Shown piece after piece: positions 36,300-45,152 of a stretch of DNA of 64,000 bases (its first letter is position 1; every line of letters begins with the position of its first letter). The notes beneath the pieces are model-generated. The model was given only the letters and a program-made list of their open reading frames with translations, searched no databases and had not been told where the DNA came from. The translations under genes were made by a program, and so were the position numbers. The DNA comes from Serinicoccus marinus DSM 15273 (GTDB lineage: Bacteria > Actinomycetota > Actinomycetes > Actinomycetales > Dermatophilaceae). The stretch lies in the NCBI RefSeq assembly GCF_008386315.1, contig NZ_CP043808.1, positions 930,001 to 994,000 of the forward strand, in the 5' to 3' direction.

Positions 36300-38420
36300 A
36301 TGCCGGAGACGACGGAGCAGACGATGACGCTGGAGCAGGCCGCGGGGGCGGCGCTGCGGCGGCTGGTGGGGCGGGAGGACGCGGACTTCCGCGACGGGCA
36401 GCTGGAGGCCGTGCGCGCGCTGGTGCAGGAACGGGCGCGGGTGCTGGTGGTGCAGCGGACCGGGTGGGGCAAGTCGGCGGTCTACTTCGTCGCCACCGCG
36501 CTGCGGCGGCAGCAGGGTGCCGGGCCGACGGTCATCGTGTCGCCGCTGCTGGCGCTCATGCGCGACCAGATCGCGGCCGCCGCGCGGGCAGGGGTGCGGG
36601 CCGTGACGATGAACTCGGCCAACGCCACCGAGTGGGACGACGTGCGGGCCGCGCTCGCCGCGGACGAGGTCGACGTGCTGCTCGTGAGCCCGGAGCGGCT
36701 CAACAACCCGCGCTTCCGGGACGAGCAGCTGCCCGACCTGGCGGCGCGGTGCGGGCTGCTGGTCGTGGACGAGGCGCACTGCATCAGCGACTGGGGGCAC
36801 GACTTCCGCCCGGACTACCGGCGGATCCGGACCCTGCTCGACGCGCTGCCGGAGGGGACGCCGGTGCTGGCGACGACGGCGACGGCCAACGAGCGGGTGG
36901 TCGAGGACGTCGTCGAGCAGCTGGGGGCCGGAGGAGCCACGGTGCAGACGATCCGGGGGCCGCTCGCCCGGGCCTCGCTGCGGCTCGGCGTGCTGCCCCG
37001 GCTGACCCCGGATCAGCGGCTCGGCTGGCTGCTCGCGCACCTCGGCACGCTGCCGGGCAGCGGGATCATCTACTGCCTGACGGTGTCGGCCGCCGAGGAC
37101 GTCGCGGAGGCGCTGCGCGCTGCGGGGCAGGAGGTCGCGGCCTACACCGGGCGGACCGACACCGAGGACCGTGAGCGGCTGGAGGCGGCCCTGCGGGACA
37201 ACCAGGTGAAGGCGCTGGTGGCGACGAGCGCGCTCGGGATGGGCTTCGACAAGCCCGACCTGGGCTTCGTCGTGCACCTCGGGGCGCCGAGCTCGCCGGT
37301 GGCCTACTACCAGCAGGTGGGGCGCGCCGGCCGCGCGACGGAGCGGGCCGACGTGCTGCTGCTCCCGGGGTCGGAGGACCGCGACATCTGGAACTACTTC
37401 GCCACGGTCTCCATGCCGCGGCAGGACCAGGCGGACGCGGTACTGGCGGCGCTCGTGGACAGCGACCGGCCGCTGTCCACGCCATCGCTCGAGACGATCG
37501 TCGACGTGCGGCGCACCCGGCTGGAGCTGCTGCTCAAGGTGCTCGACGTCGACGGCGCGGTCGAGAAGGTGCGCGGCGGGTGGACCGCGACGGGCCGGCC
37601 GTGGGTCTACGACAAGGAGCGCTACACGCGGGTCGCCGACGCGCGGGTGCGGGAGGCCGAGCTCATGGTGGCCTACCAGCAGACCGAGGGCTGCCGGATG
37701 GCCTTCCTGCAGGAGTGTCTGGACGATGCGACGGCGGAACCGTGCGGGCGGTGCGACCGCTGCGCGGGGGCGTGGTTCCCCAGCGAGATCCCGCAGGAGG
37801 CGGTCGGGTCGGCGCGCGAGCGGCTCGGCGCGGTCGGTGTGCCGGTCGAGCCGCGGGCGCAGTGGCCGACCGGTATGCCCCGACTCGGGGTCGAGGTGAA
37901 GGGCAAGATCCCGCCGGAGGAGCAGGCCGCGGAGGGCCGGGCTCTCGCCCGGCTGTCCGACCTGGGCTGGGGGCAGCGGCTCCGTGAGGTCCTGGAGTCC
38001 GGCGACCCGGTGCCCGAGCAGGTCACCCGGGCGGTGGTGCAGGTGCTCGCCGGGTGGGGCTGGTCGGAGCGCCCGGTGGGGGTGGTCGCGATGCCCTCGC
38101 GGAGTCGGCCCGCGGTGGTCGGCTCGCTCGCGGAGCAGATCAGCCAGATCGGACGGCTGCCGCTGCTGGGGACCCTCGAGCTGGCGCACGGCGGGCCCGT
38201 GGGGGAGGCGGGTGGCAACAGCGCCTTCCGGCTGGCCAACGTCTGGGGCCGTGTGGTCGTGGGAGCGGAGCTGGCCGAGGCGGTCCGGCAGGCGCGCGGG
38301 CCGGTGCTGCTCGTCGACGACGTCGTCGACTCCCGGTGGACGATGACCGTCGCGGCACGGGCGCTGCGGCAGGCGGGCGCCGAGGCGGTCCTGCCGCTCG
38401 CGTTGGCGATCGACGGCTAA
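36300..38420 (+). CDS. RecQ-type DNA helicase fused to a phosphoribosyltransferase-like domain
   Basis: 706 residues from ATG 36300. The helicase half has motif I QRTGWGKSAVYFVATALRR, DEAH motif LVVDEAHCISDWGHDFRPDY, motif III LATTATANERV and motif VI YYQQVGRAGRATERADVL. Zinc-binding cysteines of the RecQ-Ct lie at CRMAFLQECL and CGRCDRCAG. After about residue 540 a different domain begins: VVAMPSRSRPAVVGSLAEQI leads to GNSAFRLANVW and the PRPP-type loop PVLLVDDVVDSRWTMTVAAR, as in ComFC phosphoribosyltransferases. RecQ-PRTase fusions occur in actinobacteria; the role of the second domain is unknown. It overlaps the next gene by four bases tail to tail. Confidence 0.9.
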   Translation: MPETTEQTMTLEQAAGAALRRLVGREDADFRDGQLEAVRALVQERARVLVVQRTGWGKSAVYFVATALRRQQGAGPTVIVSPLLALMRDQIAAAARAGVRAVTMNSANATEWDDVRAALAADEVDVLLVSPERLNNPRFRDEQLPDLAARCGLLVVDEAHCISDWGHDFRPDYRRIRTLLDALPEGTPVLATTATANERVVEDVVEQLGAGGATVQTIRGPLARASLRLGVLPRLTPDQRLGWLLAHLGTLPGSGIIYCLTVSAAEDVAEALRAAGQEVAAYTGRTDTEDRERLEAALRDNQVKALVATSALGMGFDKPDLGFVVHLGAPSSPVAYYQQVGRAGRATERADVLLLPGSEDRDIWNYFATVSMPRQDQADAVLAALVDSDRPLSTPSLETIVDVRRTRLELLLKVLDVDGAVEKVRGGWTATGRPWVYDKERYTRVADARVREAELMVAYQQTEGCRMAFLQECLDDATAEPCGRCDRCAGAWFPSEIPQEAVGSARERLGAVGVPVEPRAQWPTGMPRLGVEVKGKIPPEEQAAEGRALARLSDLGWGQRLREVLESGDPVPEQVTRAVVQVLAGWGWSERPVGVVAMPSRSRPAVVGSLAEQISQIGRLPLLGTLELAHGGPVGEAGGNSAFRLANVWGRVVVGAELAEAVRQARGPVLLVDDVVDSRWTMTVAARALRQAGAEAVLPLALAIDG

Positions 38421-39241
38421 TAGAGGAAGAACGGGAAGATGCTGCGGTCGTGCGCGTGCACGATGGCGAGAAAGACCACCGCGTCGAAGAGCAGGTGGAT
38501 CAGGACCACGTAGGTGAGCGACTTGGTGCGGGTGAAGATGTAGCCCTGCAGCAGCGCGAACGGGATGGTGAGGAGCGGTCCCCAGGAGCGGTAGCCGAGC
38601 TCCCACAGGAAGGACACGAAGATCGTGGCCTGCAGGACGTTGGCGGTCCACAGCGGGAAGTGACGCCGGAGCAGGGCGAAGCAGATGCAGATGAAGAACA
38701 GCTCGTCCCACAGGCCCACGGCGTTGACGCCGACGAAGAACCGGCCGAACTCGCTGGCGGTCTGGATGGGCGGCCAGTTCTGGTAGCTGCCGGAATGGAT
38801 GAAGTAGGCCGGCAGGATGAGGTAGCCGAGCACGGGGACGGCCACGACGTAGCCCCACTGCAGCCGGGTCCAGCGGCGACCGGTGATCCACGGGAAGGTG
38901 ATGGCGCTGCGGCGGTAGACGAAGCGGTCGACGAGCACCGGGGCGAGGACCGCCGCGGTGAGGACAGCGCCGAGCAGGAAGAACATGTCCCAGCTGATGT
39001 CGGCCTCGACCGACGTGGTGGACACGATGCCGATGCCTAGCGCGATGAGGAGCAGGTCGCGGAAGAGCTCGCGGTGCAGAAGGAAGGCGGCGACCAGGCT
39101 GGCGACGAGGAGGGCATACCCGGGTAGCGGCAGGTGCACGCCGAAGAGGAGGAAGGCCGACACCGAGACCCCCGCGGCGGGCAGCAGCGTGCGCAGGGTC
39201 GTCGTGGGCTCGGCTGCGGGGAGGGTGTCGGCGGAGGGCAC
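38417..39241 (-). CDS. CPBP-family membrane endopeptidase (CAAX-like)
   Basis: 274 residues with about eight membrane helices. The intramembrane protease motif is VGLWDELFFICICFALLRRH, where the usual Glu-Glu pair is Asp-Glu, followed by SFLWELGYRSWGP and the second motif with His and Asp in YVVLIHLLFDAVVFLAI. Bacterial members process peptides or act in stress and bacteriocin immunity. Function here is unknown. The changed first acidic residue lowers certainty of activity. Confidence 0.8.
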   Translation of the reverse strand: MPSADTLPAAEPTTTLRTLLPAAGVSVSAFLLFGVHLPLPGYALLVASLVAAFLLHRELFRDLLLIALGIGIVSTTSVEADISWDMFFLLGAVLTAAVLAPVLVDRFVYRRSAITFPWITGRRWTRLQWGYVVAVPVLGYLILPAYFIHSGSYQNWPPIQTASEFGRFFVGVNAVGLWDELFFICICFALLRRHFPLWTANVLQATIFVSFLWELGYRSWGPLLTIPFALLQGYIFTRTKSLTYVVLIHLLFDAVVFLAIVHAHDRSIFPFFLY

Positions 39242-39262
39242 GGCACCATTGTGCGGGGTGGC

Positions 39263-40627
39263 TCAGCCCCACTCCTCCTCGCGGCCGACCGTCACCGCCA
39301 GGTCGATCTCGTTGCCCTCCGGGTGGGCGAGCGTCCACCAGAACGGCGCGGCGTCGCGGACCACGGTGCCGCCGGCGGCGACCGCCGCCTCGACCCGCGC
39401 CGCCGCCACGTCGTGCGGCAGGAAGACGTCGATGTGGTGCCGGTTGCGCTGCGCGCGCCGCTGCTCGTCCAGCTCGTCGATCGGCTGGAAGAACAGGACG
39501 GGGCCCAGGCCCCGCGGGTCGACGATGTCGGTGATGTCGGGCCTGGGGTCGGGGTCGTAGCCGAGGGCCGCCTGCCAGAAGGCTCGGACGCCCGGTATGT
39601 CCGCGGCGTCCAGACCGACCTGGACGAACCGGGCGAGGTCGGGGTCAGCGGTGAGCCCGAGGGAGCGGGCCAGGCGCTGCATCTGGGCGGCGAGGGCGGG
39701 ATAGCCGTCGTCCATCTCCCAGCGGTCCTTGGCGGTGTGCACCGTCACCACTGCGCGGCCATCAGCGACATCGCCCCGGTCGTCCTGGCCGTGCTGGATG
39801 TCAGCCCGTCGGGCGGGCAGCGGGCGGACGTCGATGCCCAGCGGGAGCCCTGCTGCATCGGCGAGGTCGGCCACCCCGGTCGCGAGCTCCAGCAGCTGGC
39901 CGTGGGACGTGACCGGGTAGGCCGCGACGGCGGCGAAGACGAGCCGCCAGTCCTCGGTGCCGGTCTCCGACCAGAGGTCCTCGCCCTCGGGGAGCGGGAG
40001 GACATCCACCTCGTTGCCCTCCGGGTCGGAGACGGTGGCGTAGTAGCCGTGGCGCTCGACCCGGGCCCCGTCGGACTCAAGCCGGTCCACGGTGGCGACC
40101 GCGACGGCCCGCGCGGCGACCGAGTCGAGGTGGAAGCGGCTGCGCAGCGGACGCGGCGCATCCATGTCCTGGAACCAGATGGGAAGGTGGCGCCGCGCCG
40201 GGTCGACCACGTCCTCGTCACCCTGACGGACGTGGCCCAGCGCCGTCTCCCAGAACGTGATCGCCGCGACCGGGGTCTGGGTGTCCAGCGCGAGCTGGAC
40301 CTCCTGCACGGCATCCGGCTGGGCCGTCAGGCCGAGATCGCGCGCCGCTGCGGAGATGGCCCGCGCCGCCTCGACCGTCTCCGGTGTGAACCCCTCACCG
40401 GTGGCGGCCAGACGCACCCGGAGGCCGGTCGAGCGCAGGTCGAGGTCAGGGAGGACGGTGCCGCGCTCGACGCAGGCGGCAACGACCGTACGCAGCATCG
40501 CTGCGCCCTCGGCGTGCGACCGGGCTGCGAACCAGGCGTGCGCGCCGCGGCCCAGCCCGCGCCAGTCCTCCGTCCCCGACGCCGACTGGAACTGCCGGAT
40601 GGTCAGTCGCTCTGCTCCACGGGCCAT
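39263..40627 (-). CDS. duplicated PCD-like plus VOC domain protein
   Basis: About 454 residues built from two copies of a two-domain module. Each module has a pterin-4a-carbinolamine dehydratase-like part (first: MLRTVVAACVERGTVLPDLD; second: AAVAAYPVTSHGQLLELATG) and a glyoxalase/VOC part (first: AITFWETALGHVRQGDEDVV with VSDPEGNEVDVLPL; second: VRAFWQAALGYDPDPRPDI with LAHPEGNEIDLAVT). The first PCD part ends RLAATGEGFTPETVEAARAI and lacks a clear active-site His-His pair, so activity is doubtful. No substrate can be named. ATG 40627 chosen; 40636 is possible. Confidence 0.75.
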   Translation of the reverse strand: MARGAERLTIRQFQSASGTEDWRGLGRGAHAWFAARSHAEGAAMLRTVVAACVERGTVLPDLDLRSTGLRVRLAATGEGFTPETVEAARAISAAARDLGLTAQPDAVQEVQLALDTQTPVAAITFWETALGHVRQGDEDVVDPARRHLPIWFQDMDAPRPLRSRFHLDSVAARAVAVATVDRLESDGARVERHGYYATVSDPEGNEVDVLPLPEGEDLWSETGTEDWRLVFAAVAAYPVTSHGQLLELATGVADLADAAGLPLGIDVRPLPARRADIQHGQDDRGDVADGRAVVTVHTAKDRWEMDDGYPALAAQMQRLARSLGLTADPDLARFVQVGLDAADIPGVRAFWQAALGYDPDPRPDITDIVDPRGLGPVLFFQPIDELDEQRRAQRNRHHIDVFLPHDVAAARVEAAVAAGGTVVRDAAPFWWTLAHPEGNEIDLAVTVGREEEWG

Positions 40628-40694
40628 GACAGGCATCCTGGCATGGTGCCGGACGGCGCGACCCATCTCACCGGCGTCGTCGTGCGTATCGAGG

Positions 40695-41735
40695 TCAGCC
40701 GCTGACCGCGACCCGCTCGGGCGGGCGGGCTGTCGCCCCCCAGGCCTCCGCCAGCATGCGATAACTGCGCCGCCGCAGCTCTGGGTCGAAGGTGTAGGTA
40801 GTGACGATCAGCTCGTCGAGCTCGTGCGCGGCGGCGAACGTCTCGAGCTTCTCCACGACCGTCTCGGGGGTGCCGACCATCTTGACGGACTGGTGGGCGT
40901 TGGCCAGCGGCAGCAGCTCGGTCGGCACGACGGCGGCGAGGCTCTCGACCGGTGGGTCGAGCGGCGCCGGTTGGCCGGAGCGGATGCGGATCGCCATGAG
41001 CTGGGCGGTGGTGAAGAGGTGGTCGGCTTCCTCCTGGGTGGGCGCCACGAGCACGTTGACGCCGGCCATGGTGGTGGGGCGGTCGACCTGTGCGGTGGCC
41101 GCATCGGCGCGGAACCGGTCGCGGTAGAGGCTGAGCGCCTCCTGCAGCTGGTCCGGCGCGAAGTGCGAGGCGAAGGAGAAGGGCAGCCCGAGCGCCGCGG
41201 CGACCTGCGCACCACCGGTGGACGAGCCGAGCATCCACAGCGGCACCCCGGTGCCCTCGCCCGGCAGCGCACGAACCCGACGACCGGACTGTGGCTCGCC
41301 GAGGTAGCCCTGCAGGTCCGCCACCTCGGAGGCGAAGTCGGGCAGATGCCCGCTGGAGCGCGACAGGGCCGCGGCCGTCATGGGGTCTGTGCCCGGTGCC
41401 CGGCCGAGACCGAGGTCGAAGCGGTCGCCGTGGATGGTGGCCAGGGTGCCGTAGTACTCCGCCACCATGAGGGGAGAGTGGTTGGGGAGCATCACGCCGC
41501 CGGAGCCCAGCCGGATGCGGTCGGTCGCGTGCGCCACGTGACCGAGGAGCAGCGCGGTCGCCGAGGACATGAAGGCCTCGGAGCCGTGGTGCTCCGCCAT
41601 CCAGAAGCGGTGGTAGCCGAGCTGGTCGACCTCCCGCGCGAGGGCCACGGACTCCTCGATGGCGGTGGCGGGCGTCATGCCCTGGGAGCGGGGGACCAGG
41701 TCGAGGACGGAGAGCGGGACGCGCGTGGATGTCAT
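40695..41735 (-). CDS. luciferase-like (LLM) flavin-dependent monooxygenase
   Basis: 346 residues, TIM-barrel oxidoreductase using reduced FMN. N-terminal PLSVLDLVPRSQGMTPATAI, the flavin-site HHGSEAFMSSATALLLGHVA, LGSGGVMLPNHSPLMVAEYY, FDLGLGRAPGTDP, and LWMLGSSTGGAQVAAALGL. The closest group is the MsnO8-type LLM family. Substrate unknown. It overlaps the upstream DUF222 gene by four bases (ATGA). Confidence 0.88.
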   Translation of the reverse strand: MTSTRVPLSVLDLVPRSQGMTPATAIEESVALAREVDQLGYHRFWMAEHHGSEAFMSSATALLLGHVAHATDRIRLGSGGVMLPNHSPLMVAEYYGTLATIHGDRFDLGLGRAPGTDPMTAAALSRSSGHLPDFASEVADLQGYLGEPQSGRRVRALPGEGTGVPLWMLGSSTGGAQVAAALGLPFSFASHFAPDQLQEALSLYRDRFRADAATAQVDRPTTMAGVNVLVAPTQEEADHLFTTAQLMAIRIRSGQPAPLDPPVESLAAVVPTELLPLANAHQSVKMVGTPETVVEKLETFAAAHELDELIVTTYTFDPELRRRSYRMLAEAWGATARPPERVAVSG

Positions 41736-43322
41736 GTCTGGGCCAACGCGTGTCCCCTGCCGTGTATGCCGGAAGAGGCCCTGACGTCTGTCTCCGGGCG
41801 ACCGGCCGCGCCGGTCGTGGCCCAGCCGTGAGAGGCCCAGCAACTCGACGCGGCGACCGCACAAGCCGAGCATCGGCCCGCGGTACCCTGCCACGCCGCG
41901 CCCCCGCCGAGCAAGGCCATGCGGTCGACGTCGGTGCGCCCACCCGGGCCCAGTGGTCCAGATGATGGCTGTCGCACCACTGAGGAAGCGCGGAGCACCC
42001 CGGGAACGAGCAGCCGCCGTCCCGCACGGCCAGGGCCGTCCACTGCGCGGGACTGGCGAAGCGTGCGGTCAGACCCAGGGCGAGCGGTGCCCCGTCTGCG
42101 GAGAGCCAGACCGGGGTCATGTCCGCGCTGCACGACAGCTCGGCGGCCTGCTTGGGCGGCACGTAGTCACCTTCCATGGTGCTCGCCGGCCCGGACGGGA
42201 TGCCCCGGTCGGGGTCGAAGGGGATCGTCAGCAGCACGGTGGCGCGGGCGGTCGACGGCGGCGCACCCGGGTTGCCGGTGCCGCGACGGATCACCGTCAT
42301 CAGCGCGTCGTAGCGGCGCTGGCCGGGCAGCCGGGTGTCCGGCTCGACTGCTCCAGCGCCAGAGCTGGACGTCCCCGCGGCGTCCACGGACAGCCCCAGG
42401 GTGTCCTGGTCCCCGGCAGCTCCGCGCTGCTGACCCTCACCACCGGGCGCCGGCGCGGCCAGCGCCGAGGTGAGCACGCCGGAGATGACCGCTGCATCAC
42501 CGTCCGGCGCGTCGATGGTGAAGCGGGTCAGCCCGGGGCCGACGCGGCGCCGGGCGACCGTCCGCAGCTCGATCGCCTTCCGCTCTCGCTCACCGGGCTT
42601 GGCCTCCTGCAGCAGGTCTTCGACCAGCCGGTGGCAGACCTTGGCGAGGTCATGGTCCGACAGGTCCGGCCGAGCCGCCGCGGCGGAGGCGATCCGGGCA
42701 TACGACTCGCGCTGGTCGGGTCGAGCGAGGACTCCAGCCGCGTCATCGTCCGCGCGACCAGGGCGGCGCGGTGCACCGGCACGCTGCCGTCGGCGACGGC
42801 GTCCCCGATGACCGTGGTCACGGGCGACTGCGAGGCCCTCACGATCGCACTGATCTGCGCGGCGTCCTGCGTGCTGAGCCAGGGGCATCGGACCCGCAGC
42901 CAGTCCACCAGCGACATCGCCACGTCCTGATGGAGCCCGCGCACCGCCGCTTCCCGCGCGAGCGTGAAGCCGACCGCCCCCAGCTGCGTCTGCAGCGCGC
43001 CCACCGCCTCGATCGCATCGGTGAGGTCGCCGTCGAGCACGGTGGCGGAGTGCTGCGCCAGCGCGCCCACGAAGCTCAACCCGCGACTCGCGGTGTCCAG
43101 GCCCTCGGCCATGCGCTCGCGCACAGGTCGCGCCGCCTGCTCCTCCGCCCGCATCTCGTCCAGCGCTGCGTCGACGTCGGCCATGAAGGCGTTGTACTCA
43201 GCCGAGCTCATCGCGTTGATCTCGGCGAGTGGGTCATAGGGGTCGAGTGGCGGCTGGGCATGCGTCCGGTGCGTGGGCGGCTCGTCTGCCTCCCACTCCT
43301 GCACCCCCGGGTTCAACGCCAT
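41732..43322 (-). CDS. DUF222 / HNH endonuclease-like protein (two frame breaks)
   Basis: The N-terminal part from 43322 (MALNPGVQEWEADEPPTHR) holds a DUF222-type helical region (LSFVGALAQHSATVLDGDL; DWLRVRCPWLSTQDAAQISA). A one-base loss near 42715 moves to DQRESYARIASAAAARPDLS, and a second near 41947 joins CDSHHLDHWAR to GRTDVDRMALLGGG. The final frame stops at 41732 overlapping the next gene by ATGA, which supports it. The usual LLCxxHH end of the HNH motif is LLGGGAAWQ here, so the nuclease is probably inactive or the tail decayed. Confidence 0.7.
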
Positions 43323-43423
43323 ACCTCACTCAAGCACCCGCCACCGACAGACCCGGTGACCTGCGACGATCCGGTGACAGACGTCACTGCCCGAGAGCTC
43401 TGGGGGCTGGCAGAGTGGGCGCC

Positions 43424-44521
43424 ATGAGTCGGACGGACAGGCCCACGGACGCGTGGTCGCGCTGGGGCTGGCTCTTCGGCGGGATCTGGCTGGTGTTCTT
43501 CGCCTTCCCGCTCGGGCACATCTGGACGACCGCGGGGAACCTCTTGTGGCGCCTGCTCGCGACGGGGGTCGTGGCCGCGTTCATGGTCACCTACGTCCTG
43601 ACCGTGCGCCGCGCGGTGCGGCGCATCGGGATGGGCGAGTATGCCGCGGCCGCGCGCGGCGGGATGATCGGTCTCGGCGTGATGATCGCCGTCGCCGTCG
43701 CGCTCGGCTGGCTGATCGGCCCGAACGCCCTCACCGCGATGCCGTTCATCATCGGCGTCCCGGTGTTCTTCCTGCCGTGGCGCGGGGTGTGGACCGTGTC
43801 GCTGGGCCTCTTCGGCGTCGGGATGGTCACGAGCGCGCTGCTCTGGGGCGTGTGGCCGACGGTGATGTACTGGGGGATCTCGGCGCTCGTGCTCACCATC
43901 AGCGTGCTCAGCCGCTACCTGGAGGAGCACCAGGAGTCGGCGCAGGAGACCCAGCAGCAGCTCGCCCTCACCGAGGAGCGCGAGCGCGTGGCGCGCGACG
44001 TCCACGACGTGCTCGGGCACTCGCTCACGGTGGTCACGGTCAAGACCGAGCTGGCGCGGCGTCTCGTCGACGCTGACCCGGAGCGGGCGAAGCAGGAGAT
44101 GGGGGAGGTGCAGGACCTCGCGCGGCAGGCGCTGGCGGAGATCCGCGCCACGGTCGGCGGTCTGCGGGTCGCACGGTTGGCTGACGAGGTCGAGGCGGCG
44201 GACGTGGCGTTGCGGGGCGCCGGGATCGGCGCCGAGCTGCCTGACGACGTGCTCCTCGTCGACCCGCGGCACCGCATCACGCTGGCGTGGGTGCTGCGGG
44301 AGGCGGTGACCAACGTGGTCCGGCACAGCGGGGCGACGAGGTGCGAGGTCGAGCTCGGCGAGCACTGGTTGCGGGTGACCGACGACGGCAGGGGAGTGCG
44401 GGACAGCCAGGAGGGGAACGGCATACGAGGCCTGCGTGAGCGCGTGGAGCAGGCCGGCGGCGCGCTGTCGCTGCGCCCGGGGCCGGGCGGATCCGGCACG
44501 ACCTTGGAGGTGAAGCTGTGA
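43424..44521 (+). CDS. NarL-type sensor histidine kinase (DesK-like)
   Basis: 365 residues from ATG 43424. Four to six membrane helices come first (GWLFGGIWLVFFAFPLGHIW, LATGVVAAFMVTYVLTV, GVMIAVAVALGWLIG, SLGLFGVGMVTSALLWGVWP). The HisKA_3 dimerisation helix has the phospho-His in ERVARDVHDVLGHSLTVVTV, and the ATPase has VLREAVTNVVRHSGATRCEV, TDDGRGVRDSQEGNGIRGLR. The stop overlaps the regulator start (GTGA). In DesKR of Bacillus this pair senses membrane fluidity; the signal here is unknown. Confidence 0.92.
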   Translation: MSRTDRPTDAWSRWGWLFGGIWLVFFAFPLGHIWTTAGNLLWRLLATGVVAAFMVTYVLTVRRAVRRIGMGEYAAAARGGMIGLGVMIAVAVALGWLIGPNALTAMPFIIGVPVFFLPWRGVWTVSLGLFGVGMVTSALLWGVWPTVMYWGISALVLTISVLSRYLEEHQESAQETQQQLALTEERERVARDVHDVLGHSLTVVTVKTELARRLVDADPERAKQEMGEVQDLARQALAEIRATVGGLRVARLADEVEAADVALRGAGIGAELPDDVLLVDPRHRITLAWVLREAVTNVVRHSGATRCEVELGEHWLRVTDDGRGVRDSQEGNGIRGLRERVEQAGGALSLRPGPGGSGTTLEVKL

Positions 44522-45123
44522 TCAAGGTGCTGCTCGCCGACGACCAGGCGCTGGTGCGCGGCGCGCTGGCGGCGCTGCTCGACCTGGAGCGGGACATCGA
44601 GGTGGTGGCGCAGGTCGGGCGCGGTGACGCAGTCCTCGACGCGGTGAGGAAGGCGCAGCCGCAGGTATGCCTGCTCGACATCGAGATGCCCGGTCTGGAC
44701 GGGATCGAGGTGCTCAAGCAGCTGCGTGAGGCAGGGGTGGGTGCGCGCTGCCTCATGGTGACGACCTTCGGCCGGCCGGGCTATCTGCGGCGCGCGATGG
44801 ACGCGGGGGCGAGCGGGTTCGTCGTCAAGGACACGCCGGCACCGGAGCTGGCCGAGGCGGTCCGACGGGTGGATGCCGGGCTGCGCGTGGTCGACCCGGC
44901 GCTCGCGACCGAGTCGCTTATCGGTGGGCCGAACCCCCTGACCGACCGGGAGCGCGAGGTGCTGCGACAGGCGCTCGACGGGTCGCCGGTGCAGTCGATC
45001 GCCGGGCAGCTCTTACTGTCACCCGGGACGGTGCGCAACTATCTCTCGTCCGCCATCGGCAAGACGGGGACCGCCACCAGGGTGGAGGCGGCGAGGTATG
45101 CCGAGGAGCGTGGCTGGCTCTGA
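44518..45123 (+). CDS. NarL/FixJ-family response regulator (DesR-like)
   Basis: 201 residues from GTG 44518. Receiver: KVLLADDQALVRGALAALLD, phospho-Asp in VCLLDIEMPGLDGIEVLKQL, Lys in GFVVKDTPAPELAEAV. C-terminal LuxR-type HTH: NPLTDREREVLRQALDGSPV and GTVRNYLSSAIGKTGTATRV. Translationally coupled to its kinase, and no third gene follows on this strand. Confidence 0.93.
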   Translation: MIKVLLADDQALVRGALAALLDLERDIEVVAQVGRGDAVLDAVRKAQPQVCLLDIEMPGLDGIEVLKQLREAGVGARCLMVTTFGRPGYLRRAMDAGASGFVVKDTPAPELAEAVRRVDAGLRVVDPALATESLIGGPNPLTDREREVLRQALDGSPVQSIAGQLLLSPGTVRNYLSSAIGKTGTATRVEAARYAEERGWL

Positions 45124-45152
45124 TCGCTGGAGCGACCGCTGACCATCGATGA

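Noticed and set aside
36258..39338. 1026-codon open frame antisense to recQ
   Set aside because: Arg/His/Pro-rich shadow crossing two real genes; no motif, and recQ motifs are all on the other strand.
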